Below are positions 24,216-32,581 of a stretch of DNA of 50,834 nt, piece after piece (within the stretch, counting starts at the first letter, position 1; each line of letters starts with the position of its first letter). The notes below the pieces were generated by a model. That model saw only the letters and a program-made list of their open reading frames with translations. It did not search any database and was not told the DNA's origin. The DNA is from Candidatus Woesearchaeota archaeon (GTDB taxonomy: Archaea; Nanobdellota; Nanobdellia; Woesearchaeales; DSVV01), in assembly GCA_016219865.1 (NCBI GenBank), contig JACRKF010000001.1, positions 1-50,834 on the forward strand. Direction: 5' to 3'. Made by a program: the position numbers and the translations under genes.

Positions 24216-24962
24216 TTATTCATCCTCACAATTATCCCACATGCATTGAAAAAACGTCCTATAACCATCAGCAAGTCTTCTGCTTTTCATCACAAATTGT
24301 ATTGGCTCTTCTGGCAATTGCCCTGGCTTGACACCGATGAATGTAACAACATAATCTCCGAAAATATCAACACAAGTTGGACTAGAATATTGTTTTGGCA
24401 TGAATTTATAAGGTTTGCCAACCAACTTCATTATCTCTGACTTTTGCTCTTTGACTTCGTAATCAAACAAATGCATGAATTTTATTCCAAGCTTTTTTCT
24501 CTCTTTATCAAAATGCGGGAGATAATGCTTTAATCGAGAATCAAGCCATAATGCTTTTGCGCCGATAAAGTAGACTGTCTCTTTTTGCTGCAGGATAAGA
24601 TGAAGATAATTCTTAAATCCCTCAATTCCTCGATAGATATATGCTTCTTCTTTCTCTTCCAATTGTTCATAAATACCCTGCATCTGTGGAAGCGCTTGCT
24701 TGATTCTGCTTTCTTTTTCTTTGATCATCTCTAATAATCGCTGCGGGTGTATTGCTCTGTAGTTTTTTTCTCCTCTGATAAAAACTTCTGATGCCAACCC
24801 TTTCTCCAATAATTTCTGCACAGAATCATACACATTTCTTCGATGCACTTTTGCTTTTAGGGATATGGTTTGCACTGATGCTTCTCCAGCATGCAATAAT
24901 GCTTCGTAAATCTTTGCTTCATTTTGTGATAAACCAATGTCGTGGAGGAGTTGTTCGTGCAT
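24216..24962 (-). CDS. TrmB family transcriptional regulator
   Basis: A 248-aa paralogue of the regulator at 2410. It has an N-terminal winged HTH (IGLSQNEAKIYEALLHAGEA then VHRRNVYDSVQKLLEKGL), a helical linker and a C-terminal domain (YIYRGIEGFKNYLHLIL; FGDYVVTFIGV). It probably senses a small molecule and controls nearby or distant genes. No transporter is next to it. It lies 4 bases after the stop of the small protein at 24967 on the same strand, so it may belong to the same operon as the nucleotidyltransferase pair. Confidence 0.85.
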   Translation of the reverse strand: MHEQLLHDIGLSQNEAKIYEALLHAGEASVQTISLKAKVHRRNVYDSVQKLLEKGLASEVFIRGEKNYRAIHPQRLLEMIKEKESRIKQALPQMQGIYEQLEEKEEAYIYRGIEGFKNYLHLILQQKETVYFIGAKALWLDSRLKHYLPHFDKERKKLGIKFMHLFDYEVKEQKSEIMKLVGKPYKFMPKQYSSPTCVDIFGDYVVTFIGVKPGQLPEEPIQFVMKSRRLADGYRTFFQCMWDNCEDE

Positions 24963-24966
24963 TTAT

Positions 24967-25296
24967 TCACCTGCTTGATTGTTTCAGACCCAGTTTTATT
25001 CGTAGTTCATCATAATATTTATGATCTGCTAAATGTACTTCTTTAAATTCTCCATTGACAACTTTTATAACAATACATCTATTAGAAGATCCTATTTTAT
25101 TGATGAAGATAATAATTCCCATTGTTTGCGAAGCACGAGTTGGTTGAATCTTTCTATCTCTTAATAATATGCACCATTCTATTAAATTTGTATCAATATT
25201 CTTAATAGAGTCCGCATAGATGCCAAATTGTTTGTTAAAAATTATCTGATTTCCTAGAATTTCTTTAAGTTTCTGCTTCAATTCTTCTGCATTCAT
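24967..25296 (-). CDS. Small partner protein of a nucleotidyltransferase
   Basis: A 109-aa protein with no recognised family. It has an N-terminal helix (ELKQKLKEIL), a beta-rich middle (MGIIIFINKIGSSNRCIVIK) and a helical end (YYDELRIKLGLKQ). Its start lies 32 bases inside the end of the upstream nucleotidyltransferase gene, a strong overlap that points to co-translation and joint function. Paired small genes with stand-alone nucleotidyltransferases are often toxin-antitoxin modules, but no motif here proves that. Confidence 0.6.
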   Translation of the reverse strand: MNAEELKQKLKEILGNQIIFNKQFGIYADSIKNIDTNLIEWCILLRDRKIQPTRASQTMGIIIFINKIGSSNRCIVIKVVNGEFKEVHLADHKYYDELRIKLGLKQSSR

Positions 25297-26140
25297 TTTT
25301 TATCTCCTCTGAAAGTTTATAATAAATCTTTAGATTATTATTTGCTTTAGGATATTCTTTAATTAACTCCTTAAGGTTCTTAAGTGATTTAATCTGGACT
25401 GAATAAAGATATTTTGGTGAATATAGTTTTAATATTAAATTTTTTACCATATTGTTGATTACATTTATTTTCTCTTCTTTTTCTTTACTTTCAACTTCTC
25501 TGCATATTTTACTGAGAATATATGCATTTAGAATCTGATTCTTAATAAATATGTAGTAATAGAAAACAATATCTCTTGTTTCTTTTTGGTCATTCTTTTC
25601 TAGAATCCATTTTATGGTTATTTCGTATGTTGACTGCAGAGAATTATAGTCTGGTCTTTTGATGAATGGCTTTATATTCTTTATATTGAAAGTTGTAATT
25701 GAATAATTATATGCAGAAAAGAAAATTGGCTTTTTTAGATCATCCTCTCTTATGCAAACATAATTCTTTTTCCCTTCATGATACTGTTTTCTTCTCTTTC
25801 CTACAACAAATATATCAATATCATTATATTTTTTGCTGAATAAAAAAGAGCCAGAGATGAAAGCCTTCTCTTTATTGATCTCTTTCAATATCTTTTTCGC
25901 TTGCTCTACTCGTTCTGGTATCATTGTGCTTATATCTCCTCTTGTGTAAAATTGTTCTTCTAGTGATTGCAACGCATCAATCTTCTTTTTTATTGTTGAG
26001 TAAAGATATGTTTGTTCTGTTTTCGTAAACTGCTTTTTCTTGAGGTACTTTTGCAGTAAAGAGATTTGTCTCTCGGTGAATAAGGCTGGGATGAACTTAC
26101 TTTTGTTTTCTATTACTTTTTTACATAAATTTTCATTCAT
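25265..26140 (-). CDS. Stand-alone nucleotidyltransferase with long helical N- and C-terminal parts
   Basis: A 291-aa protein. Residues 93-111 read AFISGSFLFSKKYNDIDIF, giving the polymerase-beta signature Gly97-Ser98 with Asp107 and Asp109. The N-terminal 90 residues are helical and charged; the C-terminal 120 are helical. This is larger than MntA antitoxins. It could be a toxin of the AbiEii kind, an antitoxin, or a nucleotide-modifying enzyme. It overlaps the small 109-aa gene downstream, and a TrmB gene follows. TATA-like sequences at about 26145-26170 precede it. Confidence 0.7.
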   Translation of the reverse strand: MNENLCKKVIENKSKFIPALFTERQISLLQKYLKKKQFTKTEQTYLYSTIKKKIDALQSLEEQFYTRGDISTMIPERVEQAKKILKEINKEKAFISGSFLFSKKYNDIDIFVVGKRRKQYHEGKKNYVCIREDDLKKPIFFSAYNYSITTFNIKNIKPFIKRPDYNSLQSTYEITIKWILEKNDQKETRDIVFYYYIFIKNQILNAYILSKICREVESKEKEEKINVINNMVKNLILKLYSPKYLYSVQIKSLKNLKELIKEYPKANNNLKIYYKLSEEIKNECRRIEAET

Positions 26141-26395
26141 ATATATGTATAAGTATATATTTGTATTTAAATGTTATTGATTTTATGGTATCATCAGTTT
26201 GATGGCAGTAATTTATCATAGGTTATTAGTTGGTCTGTCTATAGCTCAAACTATTGTTTATTATTGAGGTTTGATTCTCTTCTATAAATATCTTTTGTTT
26301 TATTGGTGGTATTTAGCACCACATAGATTAATATAATCATGCAATAAATAAGTTCTTATTATAAAGTAGTTAAGGAGTAAGCATGGGGGATTAAT
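26141..26395. other. Intergenic region with promoters and a short hairpin
   Basis: It holds AT-rich TATA-like sequences for the minus-strand nucleotidyltransferase (about 26145-26170) and, for the plus-strand gene, ATTATAAAG (26357-26365) plus GGGGGA 6 bases before the ATG. TGGTG (26303-26307) and CACCA (26316-26320) form a small hairpin. A 21-codon open frame starting ATGGCAGTAATT has no support. I see nothing else. Confidence 0.4.
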
Positions 26396-27310
26396 ATGAC
26401 GCATTTAATAATATTCGAACAATATCAAAAAGTTGGTATAAGCAAACTTGAAGAGATACTGTTATTCAGCAAAGCAGGTGTTACTCCTGATATTGCTGAA
26501 CAATATGCATTCTTTGGATTCTATGCAGAAGAAGACGGAGAATTGATCAGAATGTTACATGAGAGATTTGCTGCAATGAATATTCCTGATCTTGAAGCAT
26601 TAAAAGAATACTTTATTGCCGGTATCTCTGACAAGAAAGTACTTCATAAGATTATTACAGACGATTCATACAATGAAGTTGATAGAAATCTCCTTTTATC
26701 TCCAGGCTATGCAAAAGTTTTAGCACAACATGGACTGCAAGGAAAAGTAGATGACATGATTGAGATTGCAAGAGAAATTTCATTTAACAGATTTCAGATA
26801 ATTTCAGAGATCTTAGCAACTTCATTGGTTAACTATAATGATATTGTTACAATTAGTGAAGTGCCTGGTTGTTATGCAGATGCAGAAAGATTCAGAATGG
26901 AACAAGCATGGCGGCTTCCTGCAAGTTTTGTATCTTATGTGGCAACCTATGCAAATGGAACTTGGGTTAATAAACGTTCATATCGTTTGTTACCAGATAC
27001 TGTCCTTTGTCAAGGTGATGATGAAATAGTTACAGAAGAAGGAATTCCAGCAAAGATTTACTTAACTGAGAAGATTAAGCAATATATTGATCAACATTGT
27101 CATGACGCTTATGAATCTCTTAAGCAAAAAGGTGTAGAAGTTTTTAAGATTGAATATCTTGAAAGTCTTAGTGATGAAAAGAAAGAACTCTACAATGCAG
27201 CAGCAGCACTTTATGCCAGTATAATATTTGGATTACTAGATGAATATCAACGAACTTGTGCAGTTCAATTGAAAAAAATATTCGGCAATATTTCAGAGGA
27301 GAAAGCGTAA
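26396..27310 (+). CDS. Hypothetical helical protein, first of an unknown pair
   Basis: A 304-aa protein, mostly alpha-helical, soluble, no signal peptide. No family recognised. The N-terminal third has a repeat-like helical pattern (EEILLFSKAGVTPDIAEQYA then DLEALKEYFIAGISDKKVLH), reminiscent of short tetratrico-like or armadillo-like helices. The start is supported by GGGGGA 6 bases upstream and a TATA box about 30 bases further. The next gene starts 44 bases after its stop with its own AAGGTGA ribosome site, so the two are probably one operon. Function unknown. Confidence 0.65.
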   Translation: MTHLIIFEQYQKVGISKLEEILLFSKAGVTPDIAEQYAFFGFYAEEDGELIRMLHERFAAMNIPDLEALKEYFIAGISDKKVLHKIITDDSYNEVDRNLLLSPGYAKVLAQHGLQGKVDDMIEIAREISFNRFQIISEILATSLVNYNDIVTISEVPGCYADAERFRMEQAWRLPASFVSYVATYANGTWVNKRSYRLLPDTVLCQGDDEIVTEEGIPAKIYLTEKIKQYIDQHCHDAYESLKQKGVEVFKIEYLESLSDEKKELYNAAAALYASIIFGLLDEYQRTCAVQLKKIFGNISEEKA

Positions 27311-27354
27311 AGTAAATTGAAATGATAAAAAATATAGAAACAAGGTGAAACAAA

Positions 27355-28119
27355 ATGTCATTACTCGAAAAACTCAAACAATTCCGTGTAAACCACAAGA
27401 TCGCAGCAGCAATCATTGAAGGCTCAGCTGCTTTTACAGCAGCAAACACAGCACAATTAGCATTAGATCAATTACTTGGAACGCAAACAATCACAGAGGC
27501 TAGAGCAGATTACTTTGATGGCTATCGCGGACCAAACTTATTGCAGTTTGATCAGCGATTACAGTTTGGAAAGAATGGAGTAAATTATACATTGTTGCCA
27601 AAAGCATTTATTGATCTGCAAGAGAACGCTGGCATCTTTGCAGTTGCTCCTTTCAATTATTCTCCAGAGCAATTGCCGACAGCAGGAGCAGGCATTGGAG
27701 GATATTTCTCAACTGATCACTTAGGATTGCTTGGTATTGTTCCTGTTGTATATTCAGCAGAAGGAAAAGCAACAATTATCAACCCAACACTATTTGCAAC
27801 AATTGTACTGCAGCATTTCCAGCTCAATCCAAGAATTTCATACACCGTAAAAATAGCTGATGGTACAGAAAGTGCAGCACAGCACAATATTGATTTCGGC
27901 TGCACAGTTGGTTATCAGATTGATAATATCATTCTTGGATTTGATATTGCAACAGCATTTGATGCAAAGAATCCAGAAAGCAAGCAATTATCAGAGAATC
28001 TTTTGTATCAAGGAATACTTCGAATTGATCTTGATAATAAACATAAAAATTGGTTGGAAACTTACATTGAAAAAGATGCAATTGGAATTGGATTAAGGAA
28101 TAATTTTGATTGGAAATAA
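27355..28119 (+). CDS. Hypothetical beta-rich protein, second of an unknown pair
   Basis: A 254-aa protein with no recognised family. After an N-terminal helix (KIAAAIIEGSAAFTAANTA) and the segment TITEARADYFDGYRGP, the rest alternates polar and hydrophobic residues in strand-length blocks (YTLLPKAFIDLQ; AGIFAVAPFNY; LGLLGIVPVVYSAEG; NIDFGCTVGYQIDNIILGF). It ends RNNFDWK. The strand pattern and aromatic end resemble small beta-barrels, but no membrane of bacterial outer type is expected in archaea. AAGGTGA 8 bases before the ATG supports the start. Co-operon with the 304-aa protein upstream. Confidence 0.62.
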   Translation: MSLLEKLKQFRVNHKIAAAIIEGSAAFTAANTAQLALDQLLGTQTITEARADYFDGYRGPNLLQFDQRLQFGKNGVNYTLLPKAFIDLQENAGIFAVAPFNYSPEQLPTAGAGIGGYFSTDHLGLLGIVPVVYSAEGKATIINPTLFATIVLQHFQLNPRISYTVKIADGTESAAQHNIDFGCTVGYQIDNIILGFDIATAFDAKNPESKQLSENLLYQGILRIDLDNKHKNWLETYIEKDAIGIGLRNNFDWK

Positions 28120-28146
28120 GATTCTAATTGAGAATCTTCTCTTGAA

Positions 28147-28380
28147 CTATATATTCTCCATAAATTCTTCTCTAGTGATTCCTAAATCTTTCTTTACTAT
28201 TTTGTTAAGAAGACCTGGACCGATTTCTTCTCCAGAATGATGAGGAATAGTTGTTCTTCTCCCATCCTGATGTTTGTATACCATATGGCTTCCTGTTGTA
28301 TGAGAATAAGTAAATCCAAATTTTTCCACAATCTTAGCAAGTTGCTTTCCAGTTAATCGTGGCAATTTTGTCACAATCAT
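28147..28380 (-). CDS. hicA: HicA family mRNA interferase toxin
   Basis: A 77-aa toxin of type II HicAB systems, a small dsRBD-fold RNase that cleaves mRNA when free. The family core is clear: LTGKQLAKIVEKFGF, then TGSHMVYKHQDGR with the catalytic His32, then TTIPHHSGEEIGPGLLNKI. It overlaps the HicB stop by four bases (ATGA), so translation is coupled. The order here is antitoxin first, toxin second, the less common order for HicAB. Confidence 0.93.
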   Translation of the reverse strand: MIVTKLPRLTGKQLAKIVEKFGFTYSHTTGSHMVYKHQDGRRTTIPHHSGEEIGPGLLNKIVKKDLGITREEFMENI

Positions 28381-28586
28381 ACCTCTATTTGCTGTACTCC
28401 AACGAATTCTTCATTTATTTCAATATCTTCATCTGTCTCTAAATATGCTTTAATTGCTTCTTTGGTTCTTTCTATTAATTGATCTAAGTTCTTTGCCTGA
28501 GTATGGCAACCTGGAAGTTCAACTACTTCAGAGGTTAACCATCCTTCTTCATCTTTTTCAATAATGATTGTATATTTTCTTGCCAT
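28377..28586 (-). CDS. hicB: HicB family antitoxin
   Basis: A 69-aa antitoxin with the partial RNase H-like HicB fold: YTIIIEKDEEGWLTSEVVEL then PGCHTQAKNLDQLIERTKEA. It neutralises HicA and would normally repress the operon. No separate HTH or RHH DNA-binding domain is visible at the C-terminus, so it is the short form, and the operator-binding function may be weak or absent. The TATA box (minus, 28609-28617) is about 26 bases before the start. Confidence 0.9.
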   Translation of the reverse strand: MARKYTIIIEKDEEGWLTSEVVELPGCHTQAKNLDQLIERTKEAIKAYLETDEDIEINEEFVGVQQIEV

Positions 28587-28678
28587 AATCTATAAGTAGA
28601 TCTCTTTTCTTATAAATTTTCTCATAAAAATATTAAAAACCACTAATTTTATAAAATAGACAGAAGTACAACAACTTT

Positions 28679-29896
28679 ATGAAAATAGCAATCCTTACTG
28701 ATTCATTTTATCCAGAGTTTAATGGTTTAGTTACATCGTTATTGCAAACTTCAAAAGCATTAGCTGAAAAAGGACATCATATTCTGATAATAACTGCAAA
28801 ATATCCAGACAACAATGAGATTTTCATTCATAAAAATATAGAAATTGTGCGTTTAGCTTCAATTTCTTTTTTTACATATAAAGGAATGCGGATAATTCTG
28901 CCAAAAAAAAAAACAGTAATGAAAGAATTAAAGTTATTCCATCCTGATTTAATCCATGTGCATGGTGTTACAACACCATATGCTTTGCGATATGCTAAGT
29001 TCCATACAATACCAATCATTGCAACATTCCATTCACTGTATACAGAACAGATTGAATATATCATGCCGCATCGTCTTTTAGGGATGCATCACCTATTCAA
29101 AAGAAAGAATGATATCAAGACTAATAATTTAACACGTTACCAGACAACAAAGAGTTTTGTCTGGAAGATATTAAGAAAATATTATTCTAAATTTAATCTT
29201 ACTATAGCTCCTTCAATTGCAATAAAAAATGAGTTGATAGAGAAAAGCATAAACAAGAGAATTGAAGTAATTTCTAATGGAATAGATCTAAAAAGATTTT
29301 CTGTAAAGAAAGATTATTCCCCCAAGAATAAGATATTGCATTTTGGCAGAATTTCATATGAAAGAAATGTTGACATTCTTGTAAAAGCATTTGATAACTT
29401 TTTGAAAAGAAACAATCGAGAAGATATTGAGCTGCATATTATTGGCAATGGTCCAGAATTCGAGAAGATAAACAAATTAGTCAAAGAACTCGGCAGAGAA
29501 AACACAATAAAACTTTTTGGTTATCTTCCAAGAGAAACAATTATCAATGACTTTTTGGCAAACTATGATTTTGCAATTACTACTTCAACAATGGAAACAC
29601 AATCAATGATGATCCTTGAAAGTTTTGCAGCAGGATTGCCTGTCATCGGTGTTGATAAATACGCAATTCCTGATTTAGTAAGACATGAATACACTGGATT
29701 TATTGCGCGAGCATTTGATATTGAAGAATTAGCATATTACATGGAGAAGATGTATAGCTCAGACTCGCAAGAATTACTGCAGATGCTTGGAACAAACGCA
29801 AGAAAAGAAGCAGAAAAGCATGATTTACAGATTGTTGTTTCGCAATTGGAAGGATTGTATAATAAAATCATTGCGGAGAACAGGATAATTGTTTAA
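28679..29896 (+). CDS. GT4-type glycosyltransferase
   Basis: A 405-aa GT-B enzyme of glycosyltransferase family 4. The N-terminal Rossmann domain opens MKIAILTDSFYPEFNGLVTS with the acceptor loop typical of PimA- and diacylglycerol glucosyltransferase-like enzymes. The C-terminal domain has LHFGRISYERN, GNGPEFEKI and the donor-binding ESFAAGLPVIG motif (E-x7-E-like). It should add a sugar from an NDP-sugar to a lipid or glycan at the inner face of the membrane. A TATA box near 28650 supports a leaderless start at 28679. Confidence 0.88.
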   Translation: MKIAILTDSFYPEFNGLVTSLLQTSKALAEKGHHILIITAKYPDNNEIFIHKNIEIVRLASISFFTYKGMRIILPKKKTVMKELKLFHPDLIHVHGVTTPYALRYAKFHTIPIIATFHSLYTEQIEYIMPHRLLGMHHLFKRKNDIKTNNLTRYQTTKSFVWKILRKYYSKFNLTIAPSIAIKNELIEKSINKRIEVISNGIDLKRFSVKKDYSPKNKILHFGRISYERNVDILVKAFDNFLKRNNREDIELHIIGNGPEFEKINKLVKELGRENTIKLFGYLPRETIINDFLANYDFAITTSTMETQSMMILESFAAGLPVIGVDKYAIPDLVRHEYTGFIARAFDIEELAYYMEKMYSSDSQELLQMLGTNARKEAEKHDLQIVVSQLEGLYNKIIAENRIIV

Positions 29897-29937
29897 AAAG
29901 CCAAACATTAATAAATACCCAATACCATGTTATATTT

Positions 29938-30741
29938 ATGAATGAAAGAATATTTTTTAATCATGAAAAATTGAAAATAATTTGCGAAGATGTACTTTCA
30001 ACAGATAAAATTTCTAAGAATAGTGTTGATTTAATTGTTACATCTCCACCGTATAATGTTGATATTAAATATAATTCCCACAATGATAAGATTACTTATG
30101 AAAAATATTTAGAATTTAGTAATAAATGGTTATCCAAATGTTTTGAATGGCTAAAAGATGATGGAAGACTCTGTCTTAATGTTCCATTAGATAAAAATAA
30201 AGGTGGTCAACAAAGTGTTGGCGCAGATTTCACAATAATCGCAAAAAAAATAGGTTATAAATATCATTCTACTATAATATGGAATGAAGGAAATATCTCA
30301 AGAAGAACAGCGTGGGGTTCTTGGTTAAGCGCATCTGCTCCTTATGTGATAGCGCCAGTAGAACTCATTATAATATTATATAAGAAAGACTGGAAGAAAA
30401 ACCAGAAAAAGACATCTGATATAACAAGACAAGAATTTATGGATTGGACTAATGGCCTGTGGACTTTTCATGGTCAAAGCAAAAAAGGAGCAGGAGGTCA
30501 TCCGGCGCCATTTCCTATTGAATTACCAAAAAGATGCATTAAATTATTCAGTTTTGTTGGTGATGTTGTATTAGATCCATTTATGGGAAGCGGCTCAACA
30601 TTAATCGCTGCAACATTAGATAATAGGAAATCTATAGGTATTGATGTTGATGAAGAGTATTGCACTATAGCAAAAAAAAGAATAATTGCTGAAACGAATA
30701 TCTTGGAAAAGAAACTAAATGAAATGGTTGTAAAAATATAA
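29938..30741 (+). CDS. Site-specific DNA methyltransferase (TSPPY type)
   Basis: A 267-aa DNA methyltransferase. The catalytic motif IV TSPPY (35-39) precedes motif I (DPFMGSGST, about 213-221), the beta-class order typical of N4-cytosine and some N6-adenine enzymes. TSPPY favours N4-cytosine. The end reads SIGIDVDEEYCTIAKKRI, the family's usual SAM-pocket finish. It modifies a short DNA sequence and pairs with the HNH nuclease gene that starts at its stop codon (TAATG). The target cannot be read from the sequence. Confidence 0.9.
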   Translation: MNERIFFNHEKLKIICEDVLSTDKISKNSVDLIVTSPPYNVDIKYNSHNDKITYEKYLEFSNKWLSKCFEWLKDDGRLCLNVPLDKNKGGQQSVGADFTIIAKKIGYKYHSTIIWNEGNISRRTAWGSWLSASAPYVIAPVELIIILYKKDWKKNQKKTSDITRQEFMDWTNGLWTFHGQSKKGAGGHPAPFPIELPKRCIKLFSFVGDVVLDPFMGSGSTLIAATLDNRKSIGIDVDEEYCTIAKKRIIAETNILEKKLNEMVVKI

Positions 30742-30752
30742 TGGAGATAAAA

Positions 30753-31215
30753 ATGGTAAATAATAAAGAAGAAATGTCTCAAGCTGACTTAATTATGGAA
30801 TATTATAAGAGAAATCCTAAAAGAGAAATACCTCATCCAGAAATTGTTGATTGGGTTGTTGAAGAATTTAGAAAAAGAACAGGAAAAGTTTTCAGAGATC
30901 CCGATAGAGCTATTAGAAAACTTTCGCAAGAAGGACAATTAATCAAAATAAACAAAGGAGTCTATAAGTATGACCCTGAGTTCATTAATCATAGGGAACT
31001 TGAAGATTTTACAACTGCGCAAAAAGAAGTGATATTTAAGCGAGATAATTATAGATGTGTTGTGTGTGGCAGAGGTAGAATTGATGGGATAGAAATTCAA
31101 GCCGACCACATAAAACCAAAAGAGTTGGGAGGTAAAATTGATAAAATTCTGTGAAGATGTTCTGCAAGTCTACGAAAAGAATAATATTAATGGACATATA
31201 GTCTGGAAAAAATAA
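30753..31215 (+). pseudogene. HNH restriction endonuclease, interrupted in the HNH finger
   Basis: The gene follows the methyltransferase with overlapping stop/start and GGAG 5 bases before ATG 30753. Residues 1-80 form a winged-helix-like N-domain. An HNH finger begins (CVVCGRGRIDGIEIQADHIK with the first Cys pair and His) but stops at 31154 straight after ELGGK. The remaining frame (31132-31215) encodes LIKFCEDVLQVYEKNNINGH and VWKK, which looks like the natural C-terminus of this family. An internal deletion with frameshift has removed the rest of the finger (the second half with the second His and Cys pair). The nuclease is probably dead and the methyltransferase left as an orphan. Confidence 0.78.
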
Positions 31216-31247
31216 TAAAGCGTTTCACAAAGTTGCGATATTGATAT

Positions 31248-31877
31248 TCACATAAAATCCAATTCATCAGAACTGACAATAATTTCTTTTTTACTAATAT
31301 TATTTTTATCAAAGCTTTCCTTTTCAAATTTTGTCTGATACTTATTCTCCTTCTTAATCTCTTTTTTACCATCATCAATATCCAACAGCTCAAACAATGT
31401 AGGAATCTTTTCTTCTTTCGCCTGATTCCAGATTGCCCGGATTGCCTGATCAGAAGAATTTTGCGTTGCAAAATTCTTCTTAGCAAAATTCTCCTTAACA
31501 ATCTGGCTTTCACTTTTTCTGTTTGCCTTGATAGAACTCAATAAATCAAGCATATCGTCATTACTTGCCCTCCTATGAAACACTTGATTACCTTTACTCT
31601 TTTGATCTTTTTCAATTTTAGTGATATTACTAAGTTGATTAATTTCAAGAGCTTTTTTCATACTGATTATACCGCAATCAATGCAGATAAAAAAGCTGCC
31701 AAATTTACCATGCATTAAATCGACGAATTTCCCACAGCTGCACTTCACATTTTCGAAATAATTATTTCTATGTTTAAGACATACTGGCACATTCTGAGAA
31801 TTTTCAACAAGAGCAACACCTTGACACCACGGACAGGTTTTAATTTGTGATTGCCCATACTTCTTTGGAATAAACAT
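31248..31877 (-). CDS. Zinc-ribbon protein with a repeat-derived insert
   Basis: A 209-aa protein. The N-terminal 70 residues hold two Cys4-like zinc sites: CPWC...C with Cys33, then CSC...CIDC with Cys65/68. They resemble topoisomerase-type and RNA-polymerase zinc ribbons (LMHGKFGSFFICIDCG). The C-terminal half is charged and low complexity. Residues 128-147 (NFAKKNFATQNSSDQAIRAI) are encoded by a palindromic repeat whose second copy is intergenic at 34071, so part of this protein came from an element insertion that kept the frame. Function unknown; nucleic-acid binding is likely from the zinc motifs. It starts directly after the glycosyltransferase gene. Confidence 0.7.
   Translation of the reverse strand: MFIPKKYGQSQIKTCPWCQGVALVENSQNVPVCLKHRNNYFENVKCSCGKFVDLMHGKFGSFFICIDCGIISMKKALEINQLSNITKIEKDQKSKGNQVFHRRASNDDMLDLLSSIKANRKSESQIVKENFAKKNFATQNSSDQAIRAIWNQAKEEKIPTLFELLDIDDGKKEIKKENKYQTKFEKESFDKNNISKKEIIVSSDELDFM
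31437..31493. repeat. Palindromic element, copy inside a coding region
   Basis: It begins CCGGATTGCCTG, then GAAGAATTTTGC, and ends GCAAAATTCTC. It matches the copy at 34071-34125: the first 28 bases agree at 25 positions and the ends are identical. Its arms AGAAGAATTTTGC and GCAAAATTCTTCT pair perfectly around GTT. It lies in frame within the zinc-ribbon gene. Confidence 0.7.
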
Positions 31878-31878
31878 T

Positions 31879-32541
31879 CTATCTTACCTCTTGATAAGTT
31901 ACACTTTTCCTGCTGAAAAATGCAAAGACTTGTTTAAATAATGTTTTTAGATAACCTTCTTTTTTAAACCGTCTCATTGATGTTTTTATAAAACTATCAG
32001 TAATATACTTCACTTTACCCAATCTTTTTAATGCAAGTATAAAATAAGTATCTTCAGCAACATTTAAATCAGTTCTGAATTTAGAAAAATACTTTGCTTT
32101 GCAAAACATAATTCCTGAAGCAGTTAAGAAAATATATTTAGTAACATGCCCTAACCGCCAAATAAACTTATGCTTTAATGAGTTTTCTAAAGGCAATGTT
32201 TTCGCAGTTCCGCCAACATATCCTTTTTTGATAGAGAAAACAATCTTTTCAATAAGAAACTGATCAACAATACAATCTGCATCTAAAAATACAAATATCT
32301 CTCCTTCAGCATTTTTCACTCCAAAATTGCGTGCAACTGAAACATTTGGCAGTGTCGTATCATAAACTTTTCTGGTGTATTTCAAAGCAATTGCATGTGT
32401 TTTATCTTTGCAATTATTGCAGACAACAATTATCTCAACATTCTTATAATTTTGTGATTTGATTGATTTCAAAGTTTCCTCTATATAATCCTGCTCATTC
32501 CTTGCTGGAATTATTATTGAAACTAACTGATCTTTGTTCAT
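31879..32541 (-). CDS. Family 2 glycosyltransferase
   Basis: A 220-aa GT-A enzyme. It opens SIIIPARNEQDYIEETL, the standard family start, with VFLDADCIVD as the metal-binding DxD region. It lacks a long C-terminal membrane domain. It probably transfers a sugar to a lipid-linked or glycan acceptor. The zinc-ribbon gene begins 1 base after its stop on the same strand, so they share a transcript. The decayed MNT/HepT module is upstream. Confidence 0.85.
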   Translation of the reverse strand: MNKDQLVSIIIPARNEQDYIEETLKSIKSQNYKNVEIIVVCNNCKDKTHAIALKYTRKVYDTTLPNVSVARNFGVKNAEGEIFVFLDADCIVDQFLIEKIVFSIKKGYVGGTAKTLPLENSLKHKFIWRLGHVTKYIFLTASGIMFCKAKYFSKFRTDLNVAEDTYFILALKRLGKVKYITDSFIKTSMRRFKKEGYLKTLFKQVFAFFSRKSVTYQEVR

Positions 32542-32581
32542 ATTAATAATATACTCCTACTTTATTTTTCTTTTTCATTTC

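Noticed and set aside
26208-26266. Short hydrophobic peptide frame starting ATGGCAGTAATT
   Set aside because: Only about 21 codons with no ribosome site or correctly placed TATA box; not distinguishable from chance.
26215-26290. tRNA-like stretch with TAGCTC and GAGGTTTGATTCTC
   Set aside because: It resembles D- and T-arm sequences, but there is no matching acceptor stem and the spacing between the arms is too short for an anticodon arm.
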